A stretch of 64,000 nucleotides of DNA from Rhodococcus sp. KRD162 (lineage in GTDB: Bacteria > Actinomycetota > Actinomycetes > Mycobacteriales > Mycobacteriaceae). The notes beneath the pieces were generated by a model. It was not told the origin of the DNA. It was given only the letters and a program-made list of their open reading frames with translations, and did not search any database. The position numbers and the translations under genes are program-made. Each line of letters opens with the position of its first letter. Position 1 is the first letter of the stretch. Shown here piece by piece: positions 34,401 to 43,788 of the stretch. Where the stretch lies: contig NZ_JABFAU010000003.1 in the NCBI RefSeq assembly GCF_017168335.1, positions 378,972 to 442,971 of the forward strand. Direction: 5' to 3'.

Positions 34401-36032
34401 ATGCCCGGTAGACACAGTGTCCCGTCGTCCGCGACGAGTCGCAGCAGGGTCGCCAAGTACGGCGTCGTAGCCGTTGCCCTGCTCCTCGTCGTCGGAGGCG
34501 GCGTGGTGGTAGCCCAGAAGGCATTCGGGTCCGAGTGCGGCGACCCTGCGTCCTACTCCCTGGCCGCGGATCCCTCGATTGCGCCGGTACTGGAGAAGAT
34601 CATCGACGATACGTCGGTCGAGGATCTGGGGTGCGCCCAGATCGAGGTGACCGCGAGTCAGTCGGGTCAGGTGTCCAACGCTGTGGCCAAGGGTGCCGAC
34701 GTGCCCTCACTCTGGATTCCGGATTCGTCGTTGTGGATCGGCAAGACCGTGCGCTCCACCGCGTCACTGATCGACCTGGCCAGTCAGTCGGTGGCCAGTA
34801 CCCCGGCGGTGCTGGCTGCACGCAAGGACGAGGTGCCGTTCTTCGACACCTGGCTCACCGCCTTGAAACTCGAAAGCCTGCGTATCGGTAACCCGTTGAC
34901 AAATACCATGTCCGACGCCGCGATCCTGGGTGCGGTGGCGGAGGCCGGGACCGACGCCACTGCGCTCGATTCCGTGTCGACGGCGCTGGTCCCCATCGCT
35001 CAGGCCCAGGCCGCCAACCGCGGTGAAGCCGACGCGACGACACGCCTGGACGATCTGGTCGCCGACGGCGGTGTCGCCGTGGTGTCCGAGCAGACCTTCC
35101 TGCAGTACCAACTGGATACCGGCGCCGAGTTGGGTGCGACGGTGCCGCCGACCGGTAGTATCTTCCTGAATTTTCCGATGGCGGTGACCGAGCCCGCAGG
35201 CCAAAAGCACGAGGACGCGAAGTCCGTCGGCGCGGCTCTGGCTGCGGCGATCGCATCCGAGCCCGGGCAGCAGGCCTTGTCCGAGGCGGGCTTTCGAGCT
35301 GCCGACGGCGCCCCCCTCGACTCCGATCGAGGAATCGGTGACGTGACGGCGCTGACGGTTGCCGATCAGCAGGCTGCCGAATCGACGCTGCGGGAGTATC
35401 AGGTCCTGGCGCTGCCCTCGCGAACGTTGGTGATGGAGGATGTGTCCGGATCGATGAACTACAGCGCGGGTGCGAACACGCGCATCGCCCTGACGGTCCA
35501 GGCCAGCGAGACCGGTAACCGCTTGTTCCCCGACAACGCGTCGATGGGACTGTGGGCCTTCTCCATCGGGCTCGGGGGTGGCGACAAAGACTATCGAGAA
35601 CTGGTACCGATCCGGCGGATGGACGACAAGGTCGGCGACACGACTCAGCGCGAGGTGCTGTTGCAGCAGATCCGAACCATGCCGTCGCTGGTCGGCGGCG
35701 GTACCGGGCTCTACGACACCACGCTGGCGGCCTTTCGGGCAGTGCAGCAGGGCTACGATCCGGATGCGGTCAACAGCGTCATCATCCTCACCGACGGTGC
35801 CAACGAGGACCCGAACAGTGTCTCGCTCGAGGAACTGCTGTCCACACTGCGGGCCGAGCAGGACCCGTCTCGCCCCGTCATCATCGTCACCATCGGTATC
35901 ACCGACGATGCCGACGCCGGTGTGCTGCAGCAGATATCGGCCGCGACGGGCGGTTCCAGCTTTGTTGCCCGAAATCCCGCCGAGATTCCGAACGTATTCG
36001 TCAATGCCCTCAGGAGCCGGTCGGGTCGCTGA
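34401..36032 (+). CDS. membrane-anchored solute-binding/von Willebrand A domain protein (copy 1)
   Basis: 543 residues. One N-terminal helix (about 20-40), then a periplasmic-binding-like domain (about 45-320: GADVPSLWIPDSSLWIGKT, TVPPTGSIFLNFPMAVTEP), then a von Willebrand A domain from about 345 with the MIDAS metal motif MEDVSGSM, a conserved Thr region GGGTGLYDTT and Asp in ILTDGANED. Most of the protein should be outside the membrane. The role is unknown; vWA domains mediate metal-dependent protein contacts. A paralogue follows directly. Its ribosome site is buried in a hairpin. Confidence 0.9.
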   Translation: MPGRHSVPSSATSRSRVAKYGVVAVALLLVVGGGVVVAQKAFGSECGDPASYSLAADPSIAPVLEKIIDDTSVEDLGCAQIEVTASQSGQVSNAVAKGADVPSLWIPDSSLWIGKTVRSTASLIDLASQSVASTPAVLAARKDEVPFFDTWLTALKLESLRIGNPLTNTMSDAAILGAVAEAGTDATALDSVSTALVPIAQAQAANRGEADATTRLDDLVADGGVAVVSEQTFLQYQLDTGAELGATVPPTGSIFLNFPMAVTEPAGQKHEDAKSVGAALAAAIASEPGQQALSEAGFRAADGAPLDSDRGIGDVTALTVADQQAAESTLREYQVLALPSRTLVMEDVSGSMNYSAGANTRIALTVQASETGNRLFPDNASMGLWAFSIGLGGGDKDYRELVPIRRMDDKVGDTTQREVLLQQIRTMPSLVGGGTGLYDTTLAAFRAVQQGYDPDAVNSVIILTDGANEDPNSVSLEELLSTLRAEQDPSRPVIIVTIGITDDADAGVLQQISAATGGSSFVARNPAEIPNVFVNALRSRSGR

Positions 36033-36133
36033 GTGGTTACTATGCTGTGGATCACGTGCCGGTCGTCATCCTGACAGTGCGTGCGGTTGCACTCGTCCTG
36101 CGAGTGTGAGGGGAACCGAGGAAGGGGGGAACG

Positions 36134-37786
36134 ATGTCGGGTCGTCACAGCGGTGAAGCGCGCCCGTTCGGCTCGCCTGTGACCTGGGCGGTGGTGGCCC
36201 TGGTGGCCGTCGTCGTCGTGGCCGGTGGCTGGTTCGGAGTTCAGGCCGTACGCGCATCCGGGGCCGACTCCTGCGATTCTCTGGACACCGTCTCGCTCGC
36301 TGTGGACACCTCCATCGCGGAACCGGTCGAGCAGATTCTGTCGCAGGCAGGCGAGGTGGACCGTGGCTGCGTGAACTTCGACGTACGCCCCGAGCGCCCT
36401 ACCGACACCGCCACCGAGATCGCAGGCACCGAGAATCGACCGGACCTGTGGATTCCGGATTCGACGCTGTGGCTGCTCAAGACTCTCCGCTCGACCGGTG
36501 CCCTGCCCGAGCTGGCCAAGACATCGGTGGCGAACACGCTGCCGGTCCTGGTCTCGAAGTCCGATGCGGTGCCGGTGACCGATACCTGGCTCAGTGTGTT
36601 GCAGATTCCCGGGCAACGCATCGGTGACCCACTCACCAGCAGCGCCTCCAATGCCGCGATCCTCGGTGCGCTCGCCGAATCCGAGGTTGCGATCTCGGAC
36701 GCGAAGGCCGTCTCCGCCGCTCTGGTGCCGATGGCCCAGGACTTCGGACGGATTGCCGACACTCCTCACGACACACCGGACCTCGTGGCCGAGGTCGATG
36801 CCGACGGCGGAACCAGCGTGGCCACCGAGCAGGCCTTTCTCGCATACGAGGCGGAGAACCCGAGCGCGACACTGACCGAGACGGTGCCGCCGACCGGCAG
36901 CTACTTCCTCAACTACCCGTTGGCGGTGACGGCACCGGCCGGGCCCGAGTACGACCGAGTCAAGGAGGCCGGAGCTGCTCTGGCCTCGGTCTTGGCCACC
37001 CCGGCTGCGTCGGACACTCTCGTCGCGGCCGGCTTCAGAACCTCGAGCGGCACCCCGCTGCCCGACGGCAGAGGCGTCGGGTCCGTGGCATCGCTGGAGA
37101 TCAAGAACCCGCTGTCCATCGAAACGACTCTGAGGGACTGGGCCGTCCTCGCACTGCCCTTGCGCACCATCGTCGTCGAGGACGTGTCGGGTTCGATGGC
37201 GGCGAAATCAGGTGACTCGACCCGCATCGCGCTGACCGTCGATGCGTCGGTCGGTGCCAACGACATCTTCAGCGACCAGACCCAGATGGGGTTGTGGGCG
37301 TTCTCCATCGGGCTGGGTGGCGGAAAACAGGACTACCGTGAGCTCGTTCCGCTGGGCCCGGTGACGAGTACATTCAACGGCAAGCCGCAGCGACAGGCGA
37401 TTCTCGACGCCATTCGGGGTCTGCCGGCTCTGGTCGGTGGCGGAACCGGGCTCTACGACACGACTTTGGCGGCGTTCCGACGGGTCAAGGAGGGGTACGA
37501 CCCCAACTACGTCAACAGTGTCATCATCCTGACCGACGGAGCCAACGAGGACGCCGACAGCATCACTCTCGACCAGCTGCTGGCGACGCTGCAGAAGGAA
37601 CAAGATCCGGTGCGGCCCGTCGTGATCGTGACGGTCGGCATCACCAGTGATGCAGACCCGGTTGCGCTACAGCAGATCTCGGCGGTCACGGGCGGAACGA
37701 GCTATGTGGCCGAGGATCCGCGCGATATCCCCGAGGTATTCGTCAAGGCGCTGAACTCGCGCACCGAGCGGCTCGCGGGCGAGTAG
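36134..37786 (+). CDS. membrane-anchored solute-binding/von Willebrand A domain protein (copy 2)
   Basis: 550 residues with the same order as copy 1: N-terminal helix (about 17-37), binding-like domain with RPDLWIPDSTLWLLKT and TVPPTGSYFLNYPLAV, then vWA with VEDVSGSM and ILTDGANED. The two copies share long identical blocks such as MGLWAFSIGLGGG and LVGGGTGLYDTTLAAF, so they arose by tandem duplication, but the N-terminal halves have diverged. A GAGGAAGGGGGG stretch precedes the ATG. It ends one base before the converging EcfT gene. Confidence 0.9.
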   Translation: MSGRHSGEARPFGSPVTWAVVALVAVVVVAGGWFGVQAVRASGADSCDSLDTVSLAVDTSIAEPVEQILSQAGEVDRGCVNFDVRPERPTDTATEIAGTENRPDLWIPDSTLWLLKTLRSTGALPELAKTSVANTLPVLVSKSDAVPVTDTWLSVLQIPGQRIGDPLTSSASNAAILGALAESEVAISDAKAVSAALVPMAQDFGRIADTPHDTPDLVAEVDADGGTSVATEQAFLAYEAENPSATLTETVPPTGSYFLNYPLAVTAPAGPEYDRVKEAGAALASVLATPAASDTLVAAGFRTSSGTPLPDGRGVGSVASLEIKNPLSIETTLRDWAVLALPLRTIVVEDVSGSMAAKSGDSTRIALTVDASVGANDIFSDQTQMGLWAFSIGLGGGKQDYRELVPLGPVTSTFNGKPQRQAILDAIRGLPALVGGGTGLYDTTLAAFRRVKEGYDPNYVNSVIILTDGANEDADSITLDQLLATLQKEQDPVRPVVIVTVGITSDADPVALQQISAVTGGTSYVAEDPRDIPEVFVKALNSRTERLAGE

Positions 37787-37787
37787 G

Positions 37788-38525
37788 TCAGCGGAGCACG
37801 AAACTCAGTGTGATCGCTGCGGCGCACGCGAGGGTGACCACAGTCAGTGCCGCCGCATCGGAGGCCTTGAACCGGTCGTCGGTTGCGGTGATCATCCCGG
37901 TGCCGCCACGAGCGGTGATGGCGGTACCCATCTCGTCGGCCCGCCGAATGGCCACCGACATGACGGTCGTGACGATATCGACGAGTGAATTGTCCGAGGC
38001 GCTCTTGACGACCGGTTTGGGGCGTAGGCGTCGGGCTGCGTTGAGGGTGCGCATCTCTTCGATCAGCAGGGGCAGCGATCGAAGGCTCAGGGCCACCGCG
38101 ATCGCCCACTCGTCGACCGGCAGTTTCAGCTTCTTCAAGGGCGTCCCGAGCCTGGACACCGCGGGCGCGATATCGCTCATCGAGGTGGTCCAGCCGATCA
38201 TCATCGAAGCACCGAGCAGAACGAAGACGAACAGTGTTGCGCGCAGGTACAGCATCACGGCCGCGCCGCCGAGCGGCAGGTTGATCAGGGCTCCGACGCC
38301 GAACAAGGCCCAGATCCACCAGGGTGGTCGCGGCAGCGCGGTGATCGGCACATGCGCGAGGATCGCCGCGATCACCAGCAGTGCGAACACGATCGCCAAC
38401 GCAGGCCACGTCGGAGCCACCACGAGCGTGATGCTCAGTAGCAGGACGGTGACGAGTTTGGTTCCGGCCCACAGGCGATGGATCGGCGAGAACCGTGGCA
38501 CCTGGCGTAGTACGACGGTGGTCAC
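37788..38525 (-). CDS. ecfT: energy-coupling factor transporter transmembrane protein EcfT
   Basis: 245 residues, about six helices. The two cytoplasmic coupling motifs of EcfT are visible as MRTLNAARRLRP and RRADEMGTAITARGG, which contact the ATPases. ECF transporters import vitamins, trace metals or other micronutrients. Start overlaps the stop of the upstream fused ATPase/membrane gene (GTGA, 38522-38525). Resembles the Rv2325c/Rv2326c pair of M. tuberculosis in arrangement. Confidence 0.9.
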   Translation of the reverse strand: MTTVVLRQVPRFSPIHRLWAGTKLVTVLLLSITLVVAPTWPALAIVFALLVIAAILAHVPITALPRPPWWIWALFGVGALINLPLGGAAVMLYLRATLFVFVLLGASMMIGWTTSMSDIAPAVSRLGTPLKKLKLPVDEWAIAVALSLRSLPLLIEEMRTLNAARRLRPKPVVKSASDNSLVDIVTTVMSVAIRRADEMGTAITARGGTGMITATDDRFKASDAAALTVVTLACAAAITLSFVLR

Positions 38526-40555
38526 GAGTGCACACTCCCGAGGATCGAATCGGAGACGATATGGCCATCGGCCATCGTGATGGTGCGACTGCAGACGGTG
38601 TCCAGGCCGTCCACATCGTGCGAGATGACGACGATGGCGACGCCGCGCTCGCGCAGTCCGGCGAGAACTGCGATGATCTCGTCGCGCCCGGGTGGATCGA
38701 GACCGGACAGTGGCTCGTCGAGAACCAACACGCTCGGCCGACGAGCAATGAGCCCGGCCAGGACAACGCGTCGCATCTGGCCACCGCTGAGTGAATCGAT
38801 GTCTCGAGCCGCCAACGACCTGTCCAGGCCGACCGCGTCCATTGCGGCCGACACTGTGGCAGAACCGGTTTCAGGGCCCGCAGCCGCGGCGATGTCCTCG
38901 GATACGGTGCGTCGCTGCAACTGCAGGCGGGAGTGCTGAAACGCCAACCCGACCTCGCCGACCCGCCCGGTCATCGCCTTGCCGCCGAGCAGTGCGGTGC
39001 CCTTCGTCGGGCCGGTCAGTCCGGCCATGATCCAGGCGAGAGTCGACTTGCCCGAGCCGTTGCCACCGAGAACCAGCACCCCTTCACCGCGCTTGACGGT
39101 GATGTCGATCCCGTTCAGCGCGGTTTGTGCCCACGGAGTGCGCCGGTTGTAGGTGTGCTCGATGCCGGTGAGCTCCAACAATCGGGGACTCGAATTATCG
39201 TGCAGGGCAATGGGATTCTCGGTTCGCGGGTTCATCCATGACGAATCGTGGTGCACCTGGAATCCGCCTTGCAGATGCACGACGCGATCTGCTGCAACGG
39301 TTTCGGCCACATGATGGGTGACGAGCACGACCGACATGCCATGCCTTCTCGGCAGTTCGGCGAGAACCGAGACCAGGTGTTCGCGGCCTGCGGCGTCGAT
39401 CATGGCCGTCGCTTCGTCGGCAATGAGCAGGGCAGGTGTGCGAGCCAATGCTGCGGCGACGGCCAGACGCTGCATTTCGCCACCGGACAGGGACGCGGTA
39501 TCGCGTGCACCCATGCCGCCGAGTCCCACCTCGTCGAGCAGTGCATCGACGTCGGGACGGGTATCCCCCGGGGGCAGACCCCACACCACGTCGTCGGCGA
39601 CGCGGGTACCTAGGATCTGGCTTTCGGGACGTTGCAGCACCACGGCGGTGCCGCCGTAGCGTCCGAGACCGGGTGCGCCTGGCCTGCTGACGGTGCCCTC
39701 CGTCGGCTCCGTGCCTGCGAGAATCCGCGTCAGGGTCGACTTTCCGGACCCGTTGTGGCCCACAATTGCTACGAATTCACCGGGTTCGATGTGCAGGTCG
39801 ACGCCGGTCAGGGCCGCAGTGTTGCTTCCCGAGTACCGGTACCCGACCGAGGTCAGTGTGACCGGTAGTGGTTCGATGTTCTCCTCGTCGGCGCTCGAGA
39901 CGAGGGACTCCGGTGTTGGAATGGTGTAGAGGCGGTCCAGGATGGCGGTGAGAATCAGCCACGCGAACAAGGTGCCGGTGACGATGCCGAAGGCGATCGA
40001 TCCGCCGACCCACCACCACCAGTTGTCGAGCACGGCGGTCGAGCCCGTCCGAAGCGCATCGGCGGCGCCCTGAGGGGCCGATATGCGTTCGAGTAGCCGG
40101 GATACACCTTCGAGAGTGTTGCGGAGTACGCCGAGGAACAACTCGCGCAGCGGAACGAGGACGAGCAGCACCAGCACCATCAGCGCTCCGAGCGCAGGCC
40201 CGACGACCATCGAGGTGACCATGACTCCGGCGAGGCCCTGCTTCTTACGCTTGGCCCGGCCGACCAGGCCGCCCAGAAGGGCGGCGCTGGCGACTGTGAT
40301 GGCGGTCTGGGTGCCGGCTGCGACGAACCCGACGAGGGTTGCTGCCATCGCAGCGGTGACCAATGCGCGCGTCCGATGGCGCAGCGCCACGACCGACATG
40401 GGAACCGCTGCGACCACCTGAAGAATCGCGGCCATCGGTACGAGTACACCGATCACCGTCAATGCGACGGTGAAGCTGCTCATGACAGCAGCGGTCGCCA
40501 ATTCATGCGGTCCGAGGGGCCCCGATTTCGACGTGCGAGGAGAACTGACGGTCAC
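38522..40555 (-). CDS. ECF transporter fusion: membrane (S-like) domain plus two ATPase domains
   Basis: 677 residues. Residues 1-215 form about six helices similar to the DUF2232 group of predicted substrate-binding S components (start PHELATAAVMSSFTVALTVI). Two ABC domains follow: first with GHNGSGKST, LSGGEMQRLA and LLIADEATAMID; second with GGNGSGKST, LSGGQMRRVV and LVLDEPLSGLDP. So S-like, EcfA and EcfA' parts are one chain, with EcfT as the only partner. In the first domain the Walker B glutamate is kept (DEAT). Substrate unknown; no riboswitch is seen. Confidence 0.9.
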   Translation of the reverse strand: MTVSSPRTSKSGPLGPHELATAAVMSSFTVALTVIGVLVPMAAILQVVAAVPMSVVALRHRTRALVTAAMAATLVGFVAAGTQTAITVASAALLGGLVGRAKRKKQGLAGVMVTSMVVGPALGALMVLVLLVLVPLRELFLGVLRNTLEGVSRLLERISAPQGAADALRTGSTAVLDNWWWWVGGSIAFGIVTGTLFAWLILTAILDRLYTIPTPESLVSSADEENIEPLPVTLTSVGYRYSGSNTAALTGVDLHIEPGEFVAIVGHNGSGKSTLTRILAGTEPTEGTVSRPGAPGLGRYGGTAVVLQRPESQILGTRVADDVVWGLPPGDTRPDVDALLDEVGLGGMGARDTASLSGGEMQRLAVAAALARTPALLIADEATAMIDAAGREHLVSVLAELPRRHGMSVVLVTHHVAETVAADRVVHLQGGFQVHHDSSWMNPRTENPIALHDNSSPRLLELTGIEHTYNRRTPWAQTALNGIDITVKRGEGVLVLGGNGSGKSTLAWIMAGLTGPTKGTALLGGKAMTGRVGEVGLAFQHSRLQLQRRTVSEDIAAAAGPETGSATVSAAMDAVGLDRSLAARDIDSLSGGQMRRVVLAGLIARRPSVLVLDEPLSGLDPPGRDEIIAVLAGLRERGVAIVVISHDVDGLDTVCSRTITMADGHIVSDSILGSVHS

Positions 40556-40578
40556 CGCTCCAGTGTGCCAGTCTGAGC

Positions 40579-41925
40579 TCAGCGGCTGCGCTGGCTCGAG
40601 GTCGATCCTGCTGCGCGGCGGCTGTGCCCACCGCCGCCGGAACGCGGCTTTCCGCCGGAACGGGCCGGGCCGCCGCGTCGCGCGTTGTTGTTGCGCGGTG
40701 CGCCGCTGCGGGCCGGGGCTTGCTCGACTCGTGGTGCCGGCTCGACGTAGCGGGCCTGTTCGCCGACGAGGTTCGCCACTGCGGGCGAGTCTGCGGTGAC
40801 GCGGACCGGGGTGACCTTGATATCGGCCTTGCGCAGCAGTACTGCGGTGTCTTTGCGCTGCTCGGGAAGGACGACGGTGACGACGTCACCGGCGCTTCCC
40901 GCGCGGGCGGTGCGGCCGGAGCGGTGCAGGTACGCCTTGTGCTCGGCCGGGGGATCGACATGGACCACCAGCTGGACATCGTCGACGTGGACGCCGCGAG
41001 CGGCGACGTCGGTGGCGACGAGGACGCGGGCCTGACCGGAGGAGAAGGCCGCGAGGTTGCGGTCGCGTGCAGCCTGCGAGAGGTTGCCGTGCAGGTCGAC
41101 GGACGGAATCCCGGCGTCGGTGAGCTGCTTGGCGAGCTTGCGGGCCTGGTGCTTGGTGCGCATGAACAGGATGCGGCGTCCGGTGCCCGAGGCGAGCCGA
41201 TGGACGAGCTTCTTCTTCGCCTCGACGCCGTCGACCTCGAAGACGCTGTGCGTCATGGCCTCGACATGCGAGGTGGCCTCGTCGACGGAGTGGGTGATCT
41301 GGTTGTGCAGGAAGCGTTTGACCAGCTTGTCGACGCCGTTGTCCAGGGTGGCGGAGAACAGCATGCGCTGGCCCTTGTCCGGGGTGGCGGCGAGGATGCG
41401 GGTGACGACGGGCAGGAACCCGAGATCGGCCATGTGGTCGGCCTCGTCGAGTACGGTGATCTGGACGCCGTCGAGGGTGAGGTGGCGCTGCTTCATCAGG
41501 TCTTCGAGGCGTCCGGGGCAGGCGACGACGATGTCGACTCCGGCCTTGAGTGCGGAGACCTGACGAACCTGCGATACACCACCGAAGATCGTGGTGACCT
41601 TCAGTGAGTATGCGGCGGCGAGCGGTTCGATCGCGACGGCGATCTGGGTGGCGAGCTCACGCGTCGGCGCGAGAATCAGGCCGCGTGGGCGGCCGGGCTT
41701 GCGGTTGCCGGGAAGCTGGCCGGCGAGGCGAGCGACCATCGGGATGGAGAATGCGAGTGTCTTGCCGCTGCCGGTCTTTCCCCGTCCGAGCACGTCGCGT
41801 CCCTGCAGTGTGTCGGGGAGCGTGTCGGCCTGGATGGGGAATGCTTCGGTTTTGCCCTGGCTCGCGAGTACATCCGCGATGGCCTGGGGTACGCCGAGCG
41901 CAGCAAAAGTCTGTGGGGTCGTCAT
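40579..41925 (-). CDS. DEAD-box ATP-dependent RNA helicase
   Basis: 448 residues. Q motif TFAALGVPQAIADVLASQGK, Walker A GKTGSGKT, DEAD in VLDEADHMADLGF, SAT in LFSATL, and HRSGRTARAG in the second RecA domain. The C-terminal 60 residues are Gly/Arg/Ser/Pro rich and disordered, as in RhlE and CshA helicases that act on ribosomal and messenger RNA. ATG at 41925 preferred over 41961. The 225 bases before it contain a hairpin and no ribosome site in the usual place, a layout seen in cold-responsive helicase genes. Confidence 0.93.
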   Translation of the reverse strand: MTTPQTFAALGVPQAIADVLASQGKTEAFPIQADTLPDTLQGRDVLGRGKTGSGKTLAFSIPMVARLAGQLPGNRKPGRPRGLILAPTRELATQIAVAIEPLAAAYSLKVTTIFGGVSQVRQVSALKAGVDIVVACPGRLEDLMKQRHLTLDGVQITVLDEADHMADLGFLPVVTRILAATPDKGQRMLFSATLDNGVDKLVKRFLHNQITHSVDEATSHVEAMTHSVFEVDGVEAKKKLVHRLASGTGRRILFMRTKHQARKLAKQLTDAGIPSVDLHGNLSQAARDRNLAAFSSGQARVLVATDVAARGVHVDDVQLVVHVDPPAEHKAYLHRSGRTARAGSAGDVVTVVLPEQRKDTAVLLRKADIKVTPVRVTADSPAVANLVGEQARYVEPAPRVEQAPARSGAPRNNNARRGGPARSGGKPRSGGGGHSRRAAGSTSSQRSR

Positions 41926-41955
41926 AGTGTTGAAAAGTGCCTTTCGGGCAGGATG

Positions 41956-41987
41956 TTGCACCTGCGGGCCTTCGGGCCGAGATGCAA
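41956..41987 (-). promoter_or_regulatory. hairpin in the helicase 5' leader
   Basis: Outer stem TTGCA/TGCAA (41956-41960, 41983-41987) and inner stem GGCC/GGCC around a four-base loop (41967-41978), about 30 bases before the helicase start on the minus strand. The rest of the gap 41926-42150 holds nothing recognisable. Confidence 0.35.
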
Positions 41988-42150
41988 AGGTGGCGAGACT
42001 GCCGGTGGGCAGTTTCGATCGCCGTAAGAGAAGCCTGTGCAGGGTGCACGTGGTGATTTCGGGAGCATTCCACGACGTCTGACGCGCAACTGCGCGCGTC
42101 GATGTCGAGTGTAACCGAGTTGTGGCTCCGTCTGTTCCCGCAGTGACAGG

Positions 42151-43494
42151 TCATGCGGCGTCGTCGTCGAAGAGTCCGAGGAGCATCACGTTCTCGGCCG
42201 GGGAGTTGTAGATCTCGATCACCGGCATGGGAGGGGCGCTCGAATCGTAGGTGTGTCCGGTGGGCGAAATGAGCCGGTAGCGGTGTCGTTCGCTGCGAGT
42301 GCCTCGAACCGCCTCGGCTGTCCAGCCTTCGCCTTCTTTCGCGTAATTGCATGCGGCACAAAGACCTGCGCCGTTCTCGGCGCTCGTTCTTCCGCCCGCG
42401 GAGTGCGGTCTGATGTGGTCGTGGTGGCGGATCGGTGCGTCGCACCACGGGGTGCGGCAGGTGCGATCTCGGAGGTCGATGAGGCGTCCGAGTGCGGTGG
42501 GAAATGCGCGTGATGTGGACTCGACTGCCGTCAGTGCACCGGATGTCGGATGGGCGTAGAGGCGTCGTAATGCGATATGTGTCTCACTGTCGAGTGCGTC
42601 GCTGATGAGCTGCCGAGCGACATCGGATGGAATGTCGCCGTGGCCGTGCATGTACGCGGACGTGTCTGCGCCGGCGAGGAGAGTCGAGTCCGAGATGACG
42701 ATGTCGACGGTCACCGGTGGACCTTGAGCCGCTGCTGCGCCGGTGATTCGCTCGAATACGAGGTCGGCCATGATCTGGTCGCGGGTCCGCGTGTCACCGC
42801 CGGTGTTGATGATGGTGTCGGCATCGCGTCGCAGTGTCGCCCACATGCAGACCGTCTTCTCCATCGAGGTGAGCACGGTGAACAAGCCCATGGATTCGGG
42901 TGCGGGACGGGTGCTGGTGCGGCGGGCGGCGTAGGCCTTGGCACGGCGTTTCACCTGGGAGGCGGCGTCGAGTTCGTTGGCGAGTGCGCGGGCGCGGCCT
43001 TCGATGGTGCGGTCGCCCGCACCGGCCAGTGTGGCTGGGTCTGCGCACAATCGTTCGTCGATGGTGCGGCGGTCCTCGACGGTGAGACACGCCGTCTCGC
43101 GAGCAAGGATCATCGCGCGCCACTCGTTGAGGTGCCCGGCTCGCAGGCGGGCGAGAGTGTGCGGCATTTCGTGCACGAGGGCCCGAGCGAGACCGAGGTG
43201 GGTGCTGCCACGGTTGGGTGATTCGCGTCGAGCCAGGCCGATCTGCGACGCAATACCAGTGCGCCACTGCGCTTTCGGCTTGCCTTGTTCCCGGCGTTCG
43301 TTGCTGATCGACGTCGCAACGGCATCGGTGACCACGGCCTGAGCTGCCACGCTGGCGCATTTGACCGTCTCGAGTGCAGAGATCAGATCGATGCCGGCAG
43401 CTGCGTCGGCGTCGAAGTCCGATGATTGAAGGCGTGCGACGAAACGCAGTAGGTCGTCCGACGTCAGCGGTGAATCCTGTAGAGCTGTGACCAC
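42151..43494 (-). CDS. DUF222 / HNH endonuclease domain protein (13E12 repeat family)
   Basis: 447 residues. The long helical DUF222 region is followed by an intact HNH motif near residue 375: CRTPWCDAPIRHHDHIRPHS, then CAACN, so two zinc-type cysteine pairs and the His-His are present. These proteins occur in many copies in mycobacteria and rhodococci; whether they cut DNA in vivo is unclear. GTG at 43494 is preferred because GGGGAGGA lies four bases upstream, over ATGs at 43539 and 43521. It lies just downstream of tRNA-Arg in the same direction. Confidence 0.9.
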   Translation of the reverse strand: MVTALQDSPLTSDDLLRFVARLQSSDFDADAAAGIDLISALETVKCASVAAQAVVTDAVATSISNERREQGKPKAQWRTGIASQIGLARRESPNRGSTHLGLARALVHEMPHTLARLRAGHLNEWRAMILARETACLTVEDRRTIDERLCADPATLAGAGDRTIEGRARALANELDAASQVKRRAKAYAARRTSTRPAPESMGLFTVLTSMEKTVCMWATLRRDADTIINTGGDTRTRDQIMADLVFERITGAAAAQGPPVTVDIVISDSTLLAGADTSAYMHGHGDIPSDVARQLISDALDSETHIALRRLYAHPTSGALTAVESTSRAFPTALGRLIDLRDRTCRTPWCDAPIRHHDHIRPHSAGGRTSAENGAGLCAACNYAKEGEGWTAEAVRGTRSERHRYRLISPTGHTYDSSAPPMPVIEIYNSPAENVMLLGLFDDDAA

Positions 43495-43598
43495 GAGTTC
43501 CTCCCCAGTACTCGAATGCATGTTCGATAGTACGGGCATTTTCGCGGGTGCGCAATAGTCGCAGGGGTGATGGAGGGGGAGTCGCGGAATCGGCGCGG

Positions 43599-43674
43599 TG
43601 GTGCCCTCGGCAGGATTCGAACCTGCGACCTACCCTTTAGGAGAGGGTTGCTCTATCCCCTGAGCTACGAAGGC
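43599..43674 (-). tRNA. tRNA-Arg (CCT anticodon)
   Basis: Complete cloverleaf read on the minus strand. Acceptor GCCTTCG pairs with CGAGGGC (one G-T pair); D arm GCTC/GAGC; anticodon stem ACCCT/AGGGT around loop CTCCTAA, giving anticodon CCT for AGG codons; T arm GCAGG/CCTGC around TTCGAAT. Discriminator A at 43602 is followed by an encoded CCA (43601-43599). Confidence 0.96.
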
Positions 43675-43788
43675 TGGTGATCGTTTCCTGGTCGAAAGCT
43701 GTTGTCCAGCAACGGCTTTCGATTCATCGAACAATCGGTTGCGGATGGGTTCGCTGCTACGGTGCACAGCTGGCCCACATCGCGCTCG

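Noticed and set aside
40556-40578. Riboswitch upstream of the ECF transporter operon
   Set aside because: Only 23 bases separate the helicase stop from the ECF gene start; no room for an aptamer.
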